64,000 nt of DNA from CADCVW01 sp035644935 (GCA_035644935.1 DASQNO010000118.1:21922-85921); one strand, 5' to 3'. Positions 24,242 through 32,542 are shown, counted from the stretch's first letter. Numbers and translations are program-made. The notes: a model not told the origin generated them from the sequence alone.

Positions 24242-25240
24242 TTAAGCCGCCTTTGCTCTGGCGACCACGTCCGCGATCAATTCCACCAGCTCGTCTTGGT
24301 GCGAATAATGGACCATGTGGCCCGCCCCGGCGATGCGGCGGAACAGGCTGCCCGGTAATTCGCGATGCAGGCGTTCGGACTCGTCCGTCGCGTCCACCAG
24401 CAGATCGCCGTCGCCCGCGGCGATGCCGACGGGCATGGCAAGGTCGGTGCATCGTTTGGCGAGGCCGACAGCGCTGGGCACCATCAACGCGGCGTCGGCG
24501 GCCTCCGCGCGGATCTGCGACGGGCGCAGCGCCAGGTCGCGATTGGCGGTCATGAACCGCTCGTCCAGTTCGGCGGGCGCGAACAGTCCGGCGGCGACGC
24601 CGCGGAACGTGGCGGCGCCCATCACCGGCGACAGCGTGTGACGAAGAACGTCGCCAATCAGCGGAATGGCCGGCGGGGCGCCGACCAGCACGTCGACCCG
24701 GACGGAGGGGTAGTAGTAGCCGGACAGCAGGACGAGGCCCGCGACCTCCGGATCGCGGCCGAGGCCCAGCGCTACCGCGACCAGCGTGCCAAAGCTGTGG
24801 CCGACGACCACCGGACGCTCGACGCCCAGGATGCGCAGCACGCGCCCGATCAGCGCGGCCTGCGCGGCGGGCGTCCACAACGTGGTGCGCGGCCGATCGG
24901 TATAACCGTAGCCGGGTCGGTCGATCGCGATGACGCGGTGCGTCGCGGCGAGGCGATCGAGCAGTCCGCTCGCCGCCCAGTCCTCCACGCTGGTGCCGTT
25001 GCCGTGCACCAGGACCAGCGCCGGCCCCTGTCCCCGATCGATGACATGGACGTTGACGCCGTCCACCTGGACCAGGCGCCCGAGCGCGGGATGCCGCTGC
25101 TGCGTGCGAAGCGTGCGCGACCGGTTGTAGATGGCAAGGCCCGCGAGCGCGGCGGTGCCGATGGCTGCCGCCGCGCCCCACCCGCCCTTGAACGTCCTGC
25201 CGGAAGGGACGGCGCGCTGATCCTTGTGGCGTTTTGGCAT
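24242..25240 (-). CDS. alpha/beta hydrolase with N-terminal membrane anchor
   Basis: A 332-residue protein with a basic N-terminus and one hydrophobic segment (WGAAAAIGTAALAGLAIY), then an alpha/beta-hydrolase domain. The oxyanion region is LVHGNGTS, the nucleophile elbow GHSFG, and the catalytic His is in AGHMVHYS; the acid is probably in the GDGDLLVD stretch. Substrates could be esters or lipids and cannot be read from sequence. It starts one base after the stop of the DUF2945 gene, so the two are translationally linked. Confidence 0.88.
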   Translation of the reverse strand: MPKRHKDQRAVPSGRTFKGGWGAAAAIGTAALAGLAIYNRSRTLRTQQRHPALGRLVQVDGVNVHVIDRGQGPALVLVHGNGTSVEDWAASGLLDRLAATHRVIAIDRPGYGYTDRPRTTLWTPAAQAALIGRVLRILGVERPVVVGHSFGTLVAVALGLGRDPEVAGLVLLSGYYYPSVRVDVLVGAPPAIPLIGDVLRHTLSPVMGAATFRGVAAGLFAPAELDERFMTANRDLALRPSQIRAEAADAALMVPSAVGLAKRCTDLAMPVGIAAGDGDLLVDATDESERLHRELPGSLFRRIAGAGHMVHYSHQDELVELIADVVARAKAA

Positions 25241-25241
25241 T

Positions 25242-25448
25242 CTAGGCTTTCTTCAATGCGTCGGGTTTGTGCGCGGCCAGCGCGCCCTTGTCAGTCTTGA
25301 CGATAAACTGCGGGTCCTCGGGTGTCGCGGCGACCTTGTGGCTCTTGATCATCGTCTCGCTGGTCTGCTTCTTCTCAACGGTGCCGTGCGCCTCGCCGCC
25401 ATGCGACTTCCACGTCACCTTGTCGCCCTTCTTGAACTCGGTCATCAT
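25242..25448 (-). CDS. DUF2945 (TUDOR-like, hypervirulence-associated) protein
   Basis: A small basic protein of 67-68 residues with the DUF2945 pattern: FKKGDKVTWKSHGGEAHGTV, then KHK-like basic residues and PQFIVKTDKG. The fold is a short Tudor/SH3-like barrel. Bacterial members are uncharacterised. The start at 25448 or 25445 is preceded by AGGAGCGAA. It is the first gene of a two-gene unit with the alpha/beta hydrolase, separated by one base. Confidence 0.85.
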   Translation of the reverse strand: MMTEFKKGDKVTWKSHGGEAHGTVEKKQTSETMIKSHKVAATPEDPQFIVKTDKGALAAHKPDALKKA

Positions 25449-25561
25449 TTCGCTCCTGTCGTGTCGGGCCCTAATGCATAGGCCACGGTACTTGTTTCGC
25501 GCCGCTTTGCATTGGCGCGGGCGCGGCGCTAGCGTGAGGGCGCTCAGGGAGACGGTTGAAC

Positions 25562-26587
25562 ATGCGCAAGGCTTTGGGATCATTCGCGGCCTTGTCCGCC
25601 TTGGCGCTGACCTTGAGCGGCTGCGAAACCCTGGCGAGTATCGAGGAAAGCATCCTGGGGCCGTTGCCGGAGGACCAGCAGGCGGCCGCGATGCCGGCGG
25701 ACGGGCCGGCGATCGTTTCCGGCGATACCACGGACGCTCCCGCGCCGATTGCCGGCATGACGCCCACGGCCGCCATCGCTTCCGCGGCCCCCGCCGACTG
25801 GCGCGCGATCGATCCGGCCAACCTGCTGCTGATGGACCTGCGGGAGGCGAACGGGCAGCCGGCGCGGCGCGTGGTAATCGAACTGGCGCCCGCGTTCGCG
25901 CCCGTGCACGTCGCCAACATCCGCGCCTTCACCCGCGCCGGCTGGTGGAACCGCAGCGGCATCTACCGCGTGCAGGACAATTATGTCGCGCAATGGGGGA
26001 ACGGCGAGACGTCGCGAGGCATGCCCGCCGGCGTGGTGCCGGTGCCGCCGGCGGAATACGACCGGGATCTGGAAGGACAACGGCCCCGCCCGCTCGGCTA
26101 CCGCGATGCCTATGCGCCCGCGGTGGGCCATCTGGCGGGGTGGCCGGTGGCTTGGAACCCGCGCACGGGGCGCGTCAATCTGACGCATTGTTACGGCATG
26201 GTCGGCGTCGGGCGCGGCGAGGCGCCGGACACCGGTTCGGGCGGCGAGCTCTACGCGGTGATCGGGCACGCGCCGCGCCACCTCGATCGCAACATCGCGG
26301 CGGTGGGGCGGGTGATCGACGGCATGGACGCGCTGTCGGCGCGGCCGCGGGGCACCGAAGCCTTGGGCTTCTACAAGGTGCGCAGTTCGGACATCCCGAT
26401 CGCGCGGGTCACGCTTGCCGCCGACCTGCCCGCGGCGCAGCGCCCGGCCTACGAAGTCCTCGATACCGGCAGCGCCGCGTTCGGACGTTATGTGGCCGCG
26501 CGCGCCAATCGTCGCGACAGTTTTTTTGCAACGCCCGCCGGCGGCGTGGACATCTGCAACGCCCCCGTGCCGACCCGCAAGCGTTAG
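25562..26587 (+). CDS. cyclophilin-type peptidyl-prolyl isomerase lipoprotein
   Basis: A 341-residue predicted lipoprotein: a signal peptide ends in the lipobox LSGC, then an Ala/Pro-rich linker precedes a divergent cyclophilin domain starting about residue 98 (RRVVIELAPAFAPVHVANIR). The core IYRVQDNYVAQWGN corresponds to the classical FHRVI..FMIQGGD region but with Tyr for Phe-His, and ELYAVIGHAPRHLDRN corresponds to the usual FFI/W segment. An insertion of about 40 residues follows the core. Isomerase activity may be weak. The ATG at 25562 was chosen, with TTG 25556 the alternative. It is probably anchored facing the periplasm. Confidence 0.85.
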   Translation: MRKALGSFAALSALALTLSGCETLASIEESILGPLPEDQQAAAMPADGPAIVSGDTTDAPAPIAGMTPTAAIASAAPADWRAIDPANLLLMDLREANGQPARRVVIELAPAFAPVHVANIRAFTRAGWWNRSGIYRVQDNYVAQWGNGETSRGMPAGVVPVPPAEYDRDLEGQRPRPLGYRDAYAPAVGHLAGWPVAWNPRTGRVNLTHCYGMVGVGRGEAPDTGSGGELYAVIGHAPRHLDRNIAAVGRVIDGMDALSARPRGTEALGFYKVRSSDIPIARVTLAADLPAAQRPAYEVLDTGSAAFGRYVAARANRRDSFFATPAGGVDICNAPVPTRKR

Positions 26588-26596
26588 CACGGCAAA

Positions 26597-26625
26597 ACGC
26601 GCCGGAAGCCAGGCTTCCGACGCGT
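26597..26625. terminator. bidirectional hairpin between convergent genes
   Basis: Inverted repeat with arms ACGCG-CCGGAAGCC and GGCTTCCGA-CGCGT. On the minus strand it is followed by TTTTGCC, making it a reasonable intrinsic terminator for the zinc-ribbon gene. It lies 9 bases after the cyclophilin stop on the plus strand. Confidence 0.7.
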
Positions 26626-26654
26626 CGCCGATCATTATTGGTGGAGAAGGCCGA

Positions 26655-26897
26655 TCAGGCGGCCCAGGCGTGCTCGGTCCGCATCTTGCGATGGCGGACC
26701 AGCACGGGCGCGGGGTGGGACATCGTCGAGGCCTCCGCCAGCGGCAGCGCGGTGGCGCAGAACGCGCATTCGGCGCTGGTGCGGCCGATATACCAATGCG
26801 TGCGGCCGCAGCCGGGGCAATGGTTCACCTCCGCCTCGCGATAGGCGACGTGGTAGCCGCGATCCGCGACGCTGGAATGAAATTGCTTGCTGACCAT
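26655..26897 (-). CDS. small zinc-ribbon-like protein
   Basis: An 80-residue protein with two CxxC pairs, CPGC and CAFC, about 17 residues apart, in HCPGCGRTHWYIGRTSAECA. This is a typical four-cysteine zinc ribbon. The rest is short and basic, ending HRKMRTEHAWAA. The family is not known to me. It may bind nucleic acid or a protein. The start at 26897 was chosen because the upstream extension is compositionally unlike the domain. The gene is divergent from the PilZ pair across about 250 bases. Confidence 0.7.
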   Translation of the reverse strand: MVSKQFHSSVADRGYHVAYREAEVNHCPGCGRTHWYIGRTSAECAFCATALPLAEASTMSHPAPVLVRHRKMRTEHAWAA

Positions 26898-27150
26898 CGG
26901 AACGAGTCTCCCGTACTTGCCCCTTAGAACGGGCCGATGGGCAACCGGTTGCATGAACGAAAAACAACAAACAACGGCTGTGTCTTCGCGGTCCCAGCTT
27001 GAAACGGAATCCACCGGACGCCCTAACCGCGCGACGGGCCGCGCGGGTGATCGGCGAAGCGGAAGCGAAATCTTAACCAAATTCGCCTTACGCTCGCGGG
27101 TGGAGGCCTTCCCTGTTTGTCGGGAAGCTCGTTCAAAAGGGCGATCGCCG

Positions 27151-27462
27151 ATGGGTCAGGTTCTACGCGCGGAGGTGATCGAATGCCGTTCGGTTGACCG
27201 ATCGGACGTCCTGATCGAGACGCAAATCTCGGTCGCGCACCGTTCGCGCGCGATCACACTGGTCAATCTTTCGAGCCACGGTTTCATGGGCGAATGCCCG
27301 GCCGGAGTGCCGTTGCGGTCGCGGATCAAGCTGGACGTTCCGGGCGTCGGCCCCGTCGATGGTTACGTCCGCTGGTCGGTCGGACGGCGCGTGGGCGGCC
27401 GTTTCGACAGCCCGCTGGACGAGCTGCAATTGGCCGACGCGCTGGCCGCCGCTTTCGCCTAG
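27151..27462 (+). CDS. PilZ domain protein, first of a tandem pair
   Basis: A 103-residue PilZ domain with RxxxR as RSVDR at about residue 14 and NxSxxG as NLSSHG at about residue 39, so c-di-GMP binding is likely. GPVDGYVRWSVGRRVGGRF is the usual PilZ end. It is related to the next gene: both share the RSV[DE]R..VLIETQ start, suggesting tandem duplication. The ATG at 27151 sits after AAAAGGGCGATCGCCG. The 253-bp region upstream carries the promoter and an AT-richer stretch with TTAACC, but no defined operator. Confidence 0.88.
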   Translation: MGQVLRAEVIECRSVDRSDVLIETQISVAHRSRAITLVNLSSHGFMGECPAGVPLRSRIKLDVPGVGPVDGYVRWSVGRRVGGRFDSPLDELQLADALAAAFA

Positions 27463-27552
27463 AATCCCCGCTCGACTGAGCGCGGCGTTCACGACCGCTT
27501 TACCGGTTCACGAATAGGGACCGGTCACGGCAGACGTGACCAGGACGGGTGA

Positions 27553-27894
27553 ATGCGGGAATCGCTTGAAAGTTTCGAAGGCTACCAGCAGCGCAGCGTC
27601 GAGCGCTGCCACGTCCTTATTGAAACGCAATTGCGCGTCGACGGCGTGGTCTACCCGTTCGAGGTGCTCAACATATCGACCATGGGTTTCGGAGGCGCGA
27701 GCGCGCTGACCCTGCTGATGGGTTCGATCGTGGAGATCGATCTGCCGGGTATGGGCTTCGTGGATGCGCATATCCGCTGGGCGCTGGCGGGCCAGATCGG
27801 CGTGCAGTTCGTCACGCCATTGTCGCTGGACCAATGCCGCCGGGCCATCATGCCCGATCCCGAGGACCGGCGCGGACCCGTGCGGACGGCCTGA
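27553..27894 (+). CDS. PilZ domain protein, second of a tandem pair
   Basis: A 113-residue PilZ protein. The c-di-GMP motifs are RSVER at about residue 14 and NISTMG at about residue 40, and the domain ends VDAHIRWALAGQIGVQFVTP. It lies 90 bases after the first PilZ gene and shares an aligned N-terminal block with it (RSV[DE]R..VLIETQ). A Pro/Arg-rich tail follows. It stops immediately before the convergent nusB stop, with no gap. A role in motility or polysaccharide control is family-based inference. Confidence 0.87.
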   Translation: MRESLESFEGYQQRSVERCHVLIETQLRVDGVVYPFEVLNISTMGFGGASALTLLMGSIVEIDLPGMGFVDAHIRWALAGQIGVQFVTPLSLDQCRRAIMPDPEDRRGPVRTA

Positions 27895-28377
27895 TCAGGC
27901 GGCCTGATGCGGGGCGGGCGTGCCCCGCACGTCGGCGGCGACGCTGTCCAGCAGGCCGTTGACGAAGCCCGATTCGACCCGGGCGTAAAAGGCCTTGGCG
28001 ACGTCGACATACTCGCTGATCACGCTGGCCGTCGGCACGTCGATGCGGGCGAGCAATTCGTACGTCCCGGCGCGCAGGATCTGTCGCATCGGCTTGTCGA
28101 GCCTCTCCAGGCTCCACCCCGAAGCCAGCCGCCGCGCGATCAGGCCGTCGATCTCGGCGCGCCGCGCATCGACACCCGCGACCACGTCGTCGAAGAAATC
28201 GATCTCGGCATCGATATATTCGACGTCCTCGATCGTCGCGCCAAGGCGATGGGCGTGGAATTCGTGCAGCAGGATGCGAAGGGGCGTGCCCTCCATTTCC
28301 TGCTGGTAGAGCGCCTGCACGGCGGCCAGCCGCGCGGCGGAGCGCGATCGGGCGCGTTGGGATGTCTTGGTTGCCAT
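27895..28377 (-). CDS. nusB: transcription antitermination factor NusB
   Basis: A 160-residue all-helical protein matching NusB, which binds boxA RNA with NusE (S10) in rRNA antitermination. It begins with a basic stretch (SQRARSRSAARLAAVQALYQ), the RNA-binding arginine-rich region, and contains LDKPMRQILRAGTYELL and the family PTASVISEYVDVAKAFY. The ATG at 28377 was chosen; an upstream ATG at 28416 would overlap the previous gene. It follows an epoxide-hydrolase-like gene by 13 bases rather than ribH, the common partner. Confidence 0.95.
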   Translation of the reverse strand: MATKTSQRARSRSAARLAAVQALYQQEMEGTPLRILLHEFHAHRLGATIEDVEYIDAEIDFFDDVVAGVDARRAEIDGLIARRLASGWSLERLDKPMRQILRAGTYELLARIDVPTASVISEYVDVAKAFYARVESGFVNGLLDSVAADVRGTPAPHQAA

Positions 28378-28390
28378 GAGAACGGGCGAC

Positions 28391-29320
28391 TTAGGCGCTG
28401 ATGGGGCGGGCGACAAGGAAGTCGCGGATCGCGGCCGTCACCGCGGCGGGCGCTTCCCACGTGACGAAGTGCCCGGCCTCGGGCACCGGGACCAGAGTCA
28501 GGTCGCTCACCAGTTCGTCCAAGCCCTCCAGCTGCACGGGAAGCAGCGCGGTGTCCTTCATCCCCCAGACCACCAGCGTCGACACCGCCAGGCTGGGGAA
28601 GGGCGCGTCGAGCCATGGCGGCCGCGGCGGGTCCTCGTCCGGTCGCGGCACGACGATCGGCGACGCGCGATACCAGTTGAGCATCGCGGCCATGGCGCCC
28701 GGCTGCCGCCATTCGGCGATCGTCTGCGCCCGGTCCTCCGCGGTCAGCTTGCCGAGGTCGGCATGGCCTTCGAAGATCTTCGCGAACAGCGTTTCCCATC
28801 CGGCGACCGCCCCCGTCACTTGCGCGGCGGCCGGAAGCAGGACGTCGCCGGCGGGCATCCGGAAGCGGTTGATATACTGCGACGCGGCGCGCTGGGCGGG
28901 ATCGTCGAACAGCGACCGCTGAAAGATCAGCGGGTGCGGGGCGTTGGCGATGACCAGCCGCGCGACCCGGTCGGGGTGCCCCAGCGCCGTCGCCCACGCG
29001 ACCGCGCCACCCCAGTCGTGGCCGGCCAGCGTGATCCGGCCCCAGCCGAGCGCATCGGCCAGCGCCAGCACGTCGGCGACCAGCCGGTCGATCCGGTAGT
29101 CCGCCTCGCGCGGCGGCTTGGAGGAGCCGGCGTAGCCGCGCTGATCGGGGGCGGCGACCGGGTGGTGGGGGCCAAGGTCGGCGAGCTGGTGCCGCCATGT
29201 CCTCCGCGACTCAGGAAAGCCGTGCAGGAAGAGGATGGGGTCGCCGTCCGCCGCGCCGCCCACGGTGACGTCGAGCTCCACGCCGGTGGAGAGGGGAATG
29301 CGTCTGGTCTCAAGAGCCAT
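28391..29320 (-). CDS. alpha/beta hydrolase, epoxide hydrolase/haloalkane dehalogenase-like
   Basis: A 309-residue alpha/beta hydrolase. HGFPESRRTWRHQ supplies the oxyanion motif HGFPE, and the nucleophile elbow is GHDWGG with aspartate as nucleophile, as in soluble epoxide hydrolases. The catalytic His is in EAGHFVTWE and the acid in the WGMKDTALL region. The cap domain contains tyrosines that could activate the epoxide. The native substrate is unknown. It is downstream of pirin on the same strand, after a repeat that ends next to its start codon, and upstream of nusB. Confidence 0.9.
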   Translation of the reverse strand: MALETRRIPLSTGVELDVTVGGAADGDPILFLHGFPESRRTWRHQLADLGPHHPVAAPDQRGYAGSSKPPREADYRIDRLVADVLALADALGWGRITLAGHDWGGAVAWATALGHPDRVARLVIANAPHPLIFQRSLFDDPAQRAASQYINRFRMPAGDVLLPAAAQVTGAVAGWETLFAKIFEGHADLGKLTAEDRAQTIAEWRQPGAMAAMLNWYRASPIVVPRPDEDPPRPPWLDAPFPSLAVSTLVVWGMKDTALLPVQLEGLDELVSDLTLVPVPEAGHFVTWEAPAAVTAAIRDFLVARPISA

Positions 29321-29327
29321 GGTATTC

Positions 29328-29401
29328 CGTTCGTCCCGAGTGAAAACGAGGGGCGTGATCGACGGCCCCTCGGCGCCCCTCGTTTACACTCGGGACGAAC
29401 G
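29328..29401. repeat. inverted repeat between pirin and hydrolase genes, family E
   Basis: A 74-bp element. The left arm is CGTTCGTCCCGAGTGAAAAC then GAGGGGC, and the right arm GCCCCTCGTTTACACTCGGG then ACGAACG. The arms of about 27 bases are inverted with one or two mismatches, and a small inner palindrome sits at the centre. On the minus strand it ends 8 bases before the hydrolase start codon. Confidence 0.9.
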
Positions 29402-29418
29402 AACCTTGCAAGCGGTTC

Positions 29419-30315
29419 TCAAGGATAGCTGACCGTCTTCGGCACCGCCGGAATCTCGATCCGCTCCGCATCGTCCGGCACGGTGGGAAACCGCCGGGCC
29501 GTCCAGTCCTCGCGCGCCTGGCGGATGCGGTCGGGGCGGGAGGAGACGAAGTTCCACCACACGTGGCGCGGCCCGTCCAGCGGCGCGCCGCCGCACAGCA
29601 TGATGTGGGCGCCACGGTCCGACCGCAGCGTCGCGGGAACGCCAGGGGCCAGCACGTACAGGACGGACGGCTCGAGCGGCATGCCATCCAGGCTCGCCTC
29701 GCCTTCCGCGACGTACAGCGCGCGTTCGTCCCCCTGCGCGTCGATCGGCACACTGCCGCCGGCACCAAGCGCGATGTCGGCGTAGATCGTCGCGCTGTGT
29801 TGCGTCGTCGGCGCGGTGACGCCCCATAAGGTTCCCATGATGACCCGCGCGGTAGCGCCAGGCGCCTCCACCGCGGGCAGCGCGTCGGCGGCGACATGTT
29901 CGAACGCGGGGTCGATCTCCTCCCGGTGCGAGGGCATGGCGAGCCAGGTCTGGATGCCCGACAGCACGGGACCGTGGGCGCGCTCGTCGGCCGGCGTGCG
30001 CTCGGAATGGACGATGCCGTGGCCCGCCGTCATCAGGTTCACCGCGCCCGGCGTGATCGTGCGCAGCGTCCCCAGCGAATCGCGATGATCGATCGCGCCG
30101 GCGAAGAGGTAGGTCACGGTGGCCAGGTTGATGTGCGGGTGCGGGCGGACGTCGATGCCATCGCCGGTGGGCAGCTGCGCCGGACCCATCCGGTCGAAGA
30201 AGATGAACGGGCCGACGGTGGTGCGCAGCCGGTGGGGCAGGGTGCGATGAACCTTGAAGCCGCCGAGATCATGCGTGACGGGGGTGAGGGTCTGGAGGAT
30301 TAGGTCGTTGGTCAT
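29419..30315 (-). CDS. pirin family protein
   Basis: A 298-residue bicupin of the pirin family. The N-terminal cupin has the metal-binding set in VRPHPHINLATVTYLF and GHGIVHSE (His residues plus a downstream Glu), and FIFFDRMGP is the family start motif. The C-terminal cupin is less conserved, ending in PRHVWWNFVSSRPDRI. Characterised bacterial pirins show quercetin 2,3-dioxygenase activity or regulate metabolic enzymes. It is separated from the downstream hydrolase gene by the inverted repeat. Confidence 0.93.
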   Translation of the reverse strand: MTNDLILQTLTPVTHDLGGFKVHRTLPHRLRTTVGPFIFFDRMGPAQLPTGDGIDVRPHPHINLATVTYLFAGAIDHRDSLGTLRTITPGAVNLMTAGHGIVHSERTPADERAHGPVLSGIQTWLAMPSHREEIDPAFEHVAADALPAVEAPGATARVIMGTLWGVTAPTTQHSATIYADIALGAGGSVPIDAQGDERALYVAEGEASLDGMPLEPSVLYVLAPGVPATLRSDRGAHIMLCGGAPLDGPRHVWWNFVSSRPDRIRQAREDWTARRFPTVPDDAERIEIPAVPKTVSYP

Positions 30316-30406
30316 GGGCGATCTCCGTCATGCCAGCGCAGGCTGGCATCTCCGCCGGTGAAAAGCAGGGTCATTGGGATTAACGACAGTCCGCCTCCGC
30401 ACGCGC

Positions 30407-30466
30407 GAAACCCCTCCACCACCCTGCGGGTGGTCCCCCTCCCCGGCAAAGGCCGGGGAGGATTCA
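30407..30466. repeat. single arm of a family C repeat
   Basis: The segment ACCCCTCCACCACCC-TGCGGGTGGTCCCCCTCCCCGG-CAAAGGCCGGGGAGGATTC matches the right half of the elements at 13303 and 22843. It contains two small palindromes (CCACCC/GGGTGG and CCCCGGC/GCCGGGG). The left half is missing. It lies just after the bolA stop and may terminate that gene on the minus strand. Confidence 0.7.
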
Positions 30467-30748
30467 TTCGCCCGGCGCCCGCGCCTTGATCGCCAGCGCG
30501 TGGACGCGTTCGACGAGGAGTTCGGCGAGGGCCAGGTTGACCATGCGCTGGCGCTGCACCCGCCCGACGCCGGTGAACAGCGGGCTTTCGACCTCGACGG
30601 TGAAGTGGCTTTCGCCCCGGGCGTCGTGCCCCGCATGGCCGCGATGCGCCTCGCTGTTGTCGATCACGGCGAGCCGTGTCGGCTGCAAGGCGCGACGTAG
30701 ACGGTCTTCGATTTCCTGTGCGACGGGGCCGGTGGCGGAGAGCGACAT
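30464..30748 (-). CDS. bolA: BolA family protein
   Basis: A 94-residue BolA-like protein with the family core AVIDNSEAHRGHAGHDARGE followed by SHFTV and the helical end QRQRMVNLALAELL. The conserved His and the RGESHF strand are present. BolA proteins pair with monothiol glutaredoxins in Fe-S handling. The start at 30748 is preceded by GGGGC, and an ATG at 30757 is an alternative. It diverges from a J-domain gene, as is common in alphaproteobacteria where cobS and cobT normally follow. Confidence 0.93.
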   Translation of the reverse strand: MSLSATGPVAQEIEDRLRRALQPTRLAVIDNSEAHRGHAGHDARGESHFTVEVESPLFTGVGRVQRQRMVNLALAELLVERVHALAIKARAPGE

Positions 30749-30785
30749 GCGCCCCATATAGCCCGATTGCGGAGCGGAGACGAGA

Positions 30786-31376
30786 GTGGCGCCACGTAGC
30801 GGTTCAGGGTCAAATAGGTTTTACGGACGGGTCGAGCGCGAGGAGCCGTGCGCCGAGCCGGGCTGCGACGCGCACGGCGAGTTTCGCGCACCCGATCCGA
30901 ACGGCAACGCGCCGGGGCCGGACGGGCCGGGCGACTGGCGCTTCCTGTGTCTGGACCATGTCCGCGCGTTCAACGGCGGATACAACTACTTCAACGGCAT
31001 GAGCCCCGACGAGATCGAGGGCCGGCAGTCGATCTACGGCGGCTGGGAGCGGGAGACGCGCGCGTTCGCGAGCAACGGCGATCCGGCGCCACGCTGGGGA
31101 GACTATGCCGACCCATTGGACGCGATCGGCGCGCGCTTCCGCCGCCCGGAGCCACCGCGCGCCGACGGGCGGGAGCTGACCACGGCCGACCGCCGCAACC
31201 TCAAGGTGCTGGGTCTGTCCGTCGACGCCGACCGGCGGACGCTGCGCACGCGCTACGCCGAACTCGTCCGCCGCTACCACCCCGACCGCAACGGCGGCGA
31301 CCGCAGCCATGAGAAAGCGCTGCAGGCGGTGATCGCCGCCTATACGGCGCTCAAGTCGGCGCGGGCGTTCGCCTAG
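30786..31376 (+). CDS. J-domain (DnaJ-like) protein with N-terminal Cys/His region
   Basis: A 196-residue protein starting at GTG 30786. The C-terminal 65 residues form a J domain (NLKVLGLSVDADRRTLRTRY) with the HPD signature in RRYHPDRN, so it should stimulate an Hsp70 ATPase. The N-terminal part carries EPCAEPGCDAHGEFRAP and FLCLDHVRAFN, a C-x4-C...C-x2-H pattern that could bind zinc. This arrangement is typical of the alphaproteobacterial J protein beside bolA and cobST. Its stop overlaps the convergent YciI gene by 4 bases. Confidence 0.92.
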   Translation: MAPRSGSGSNRFYGRVEREEPCAEPGCDAHGEFRAPDPNGNAPGPDGPGDWRFLCLDHVRAFNGGYNYFNGMSPDEIEGRQSIYGGWERETRAFASNGDPAPRWGDYADPLDAIGARFRRPEPPRADGRELTTADRRNLKVLGLSVDADRRTLRTRYAELVRRYHPDRNGGDRSHEKALQAVIAAYTALKSARAFA

Positions 31377-31816
31377 GCGGACCCTGCCGGACCGGTCGAC
31401 GCGTCCGCGCCGGCGATCCTTTCGCGAAGCCGCTCCTCCTGTGCCGCCAGTTCGGGCGTGAACGCCTCGCCGAAATCGGCCGCGTCGAACAGCGGCCGGA
31501 TCTCGATTTCGCTGCGCGTCGGCATGGGGTTGGGGCAGCGTTTCGCCCAGGCCAAGGCCTCGTCCACCTGCCACAGCCAGAACCCCGCGGCGATCTCGTT
31601 GGCGACCGGGAAAGGCCCGTCGACCACCGTCCGGTCGGCGCCGTCGAAGACCACCCGCTTGCCCTTGGACGAGGGATGCAGGCCCTCGCCGGCCAGGAGA
31701 ATGCCCGCATCGGCGAGCTCTTCGTTGTACCTGCCCATCGCCTCCATCAACTCGGTGGGCGGCATGGCGCCCGCTTCGCTGTCGCTCGTGGCCTTGACCA
31801 GAACCATCACACGCAT
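31373..31816 (-). CDS. YciI/YCII (DGPF) family protein
   Basis: A 147-residue protein with the DGPF motif in TVVDGPFPVANEIAAGFWLW and a conserved EIEIRPLF end. The family has a ferredoxin-like dimeric fold. Some members are dehydrochlorinases or peroxide-linked, but most are uncharacterised. It is the last of six minus-strand genes, 40 bases after the GST, with AAGGAG before its ATG. DGPF proteins are often controlled by ECF42 sigma factors; here the nearest regulator is HxlR-type, while the ECF42-like pair is at 51.7 kb. Confidence 0.88.
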   Translation of the reverse strand: MRVMVLVKATSDSEAGAMPPTELMEAMGRYNEELADAGILLAGEGLHPSSKGKRVVFDGADRTVVDGPFPVANEIAAGFWLWQVDEALAWAKRCPNPMPTRSEIEIRPLFDAADFGEAFTPELAAQEERLRERIAGADASTGPAGSA

Positions 31817-31856
31817 CTTCCAAGCTCCTTATCGTGACATTCTCTTGATTGCGTCG

Positions 31857-32531
31857 TTAGGCGGCGGTCGGCTGGCGCGCCTCGAAGTCGGACAGCTGCG
31901 CGTCGTGGGCGCGGCGGAACGCGGGCCGCGCGGTGCCGCGCTCCATGTAGGCGAGCAGGTTCGGCCGCTCCTGCAGCAGATCGGTGTCGTCGACGATGCG
32001 CAGCACGTCGATCATCAGCAGGTCGCCAGCGGTGAAGGCATCCTCGAGCCATTCCTTGTCGCCCAACCAGTCGGCCAGCCGGTCGAGCCGCCTGCCGATC
32101 ATCTCCAGCACCTGCGGCCGCCGCTCGGCGGTCCAGGCCTCGCCGCGGTGGAAGATGTCGATGGTCGGCAGTTGAGCAAGATACGGTTCGACGCTGTTGA
32201 GCGCCGCGATCGCCCAGGCCGTAGCGCGCGCGCGGCCCGCCTCGTCCGGGGGCAGCAGAGCGCCGTATCTGCGGCCGATGTGCAGCACGATCGCGCCCGA
32301 TTCGAACAGCTGCACCTCGTCGTCGCGGTAGCTGGGAACCTGGCCCCAGGGCTGCTCGGCGAAATAGTCCGCCGGCCGGTCGCTCAGCGCATCCAGCTTG
32401 CGCACAGCATAGGGCACGCCCGCCTCCTCAAGGGCCCAGCGCACGCGCAGGTCGCGGACGCGGCCTTTCGCGAAGTCCGGCACCCAATTGAAGGCGGTGA
32501 TACGCACGGCGGCGTTCGGGTCGATCGGCAT
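31857..32531 (-). CDS. glutathione S-transferase family protein
   Basis: A 224-residue GST. The N-terminal domain reads VRWALEEAGVPYAVRKLDAL, PWGQVPSY (cis-proline) and LFESGAIVLHIG (glutathione-binding Glu-Ser). The helical C-terminal domain contains FTAGDLLMIDVLRIV. The ATG at 32531 (MPIDPNAAV) is preferred over one 15 bases earlier. It is gene five of the detoxification-like operon, 11 bases after the VOC gene, and probably conjugates or reduces electrophiles. Confidence 0.9.
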   Translation of the reverse strand: MPIDPNAAVRITAFNWVPDFAKGRVRDLRVRWALEEAGVPYAVRKLDALSDRPADYFAEQPWGQVPSYRDDEVQLFESGAIVLHIGRRYGALLPPDEAGRARATAWAIAALNSVEPYLAQLPTIDIFHRGEAWTAERRPQVLEMIGRRLDRLADWLGDKEWLEDAFTAGDLLMIDVLRIVDDTDLLQERPNLLAYMERGTARPAFRRAHDAQLSDFEARQPTAA

Positions 32532-32542
32532 GGTGTTTCTCC

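Noticed and set aside
27060..27110. CtrA box (TTAA-N7-TTAA) before the PilZ pair
   Set aside because: Only one half site (TTAACC) is convincing. The second half is CTTA at the wrong spacing.
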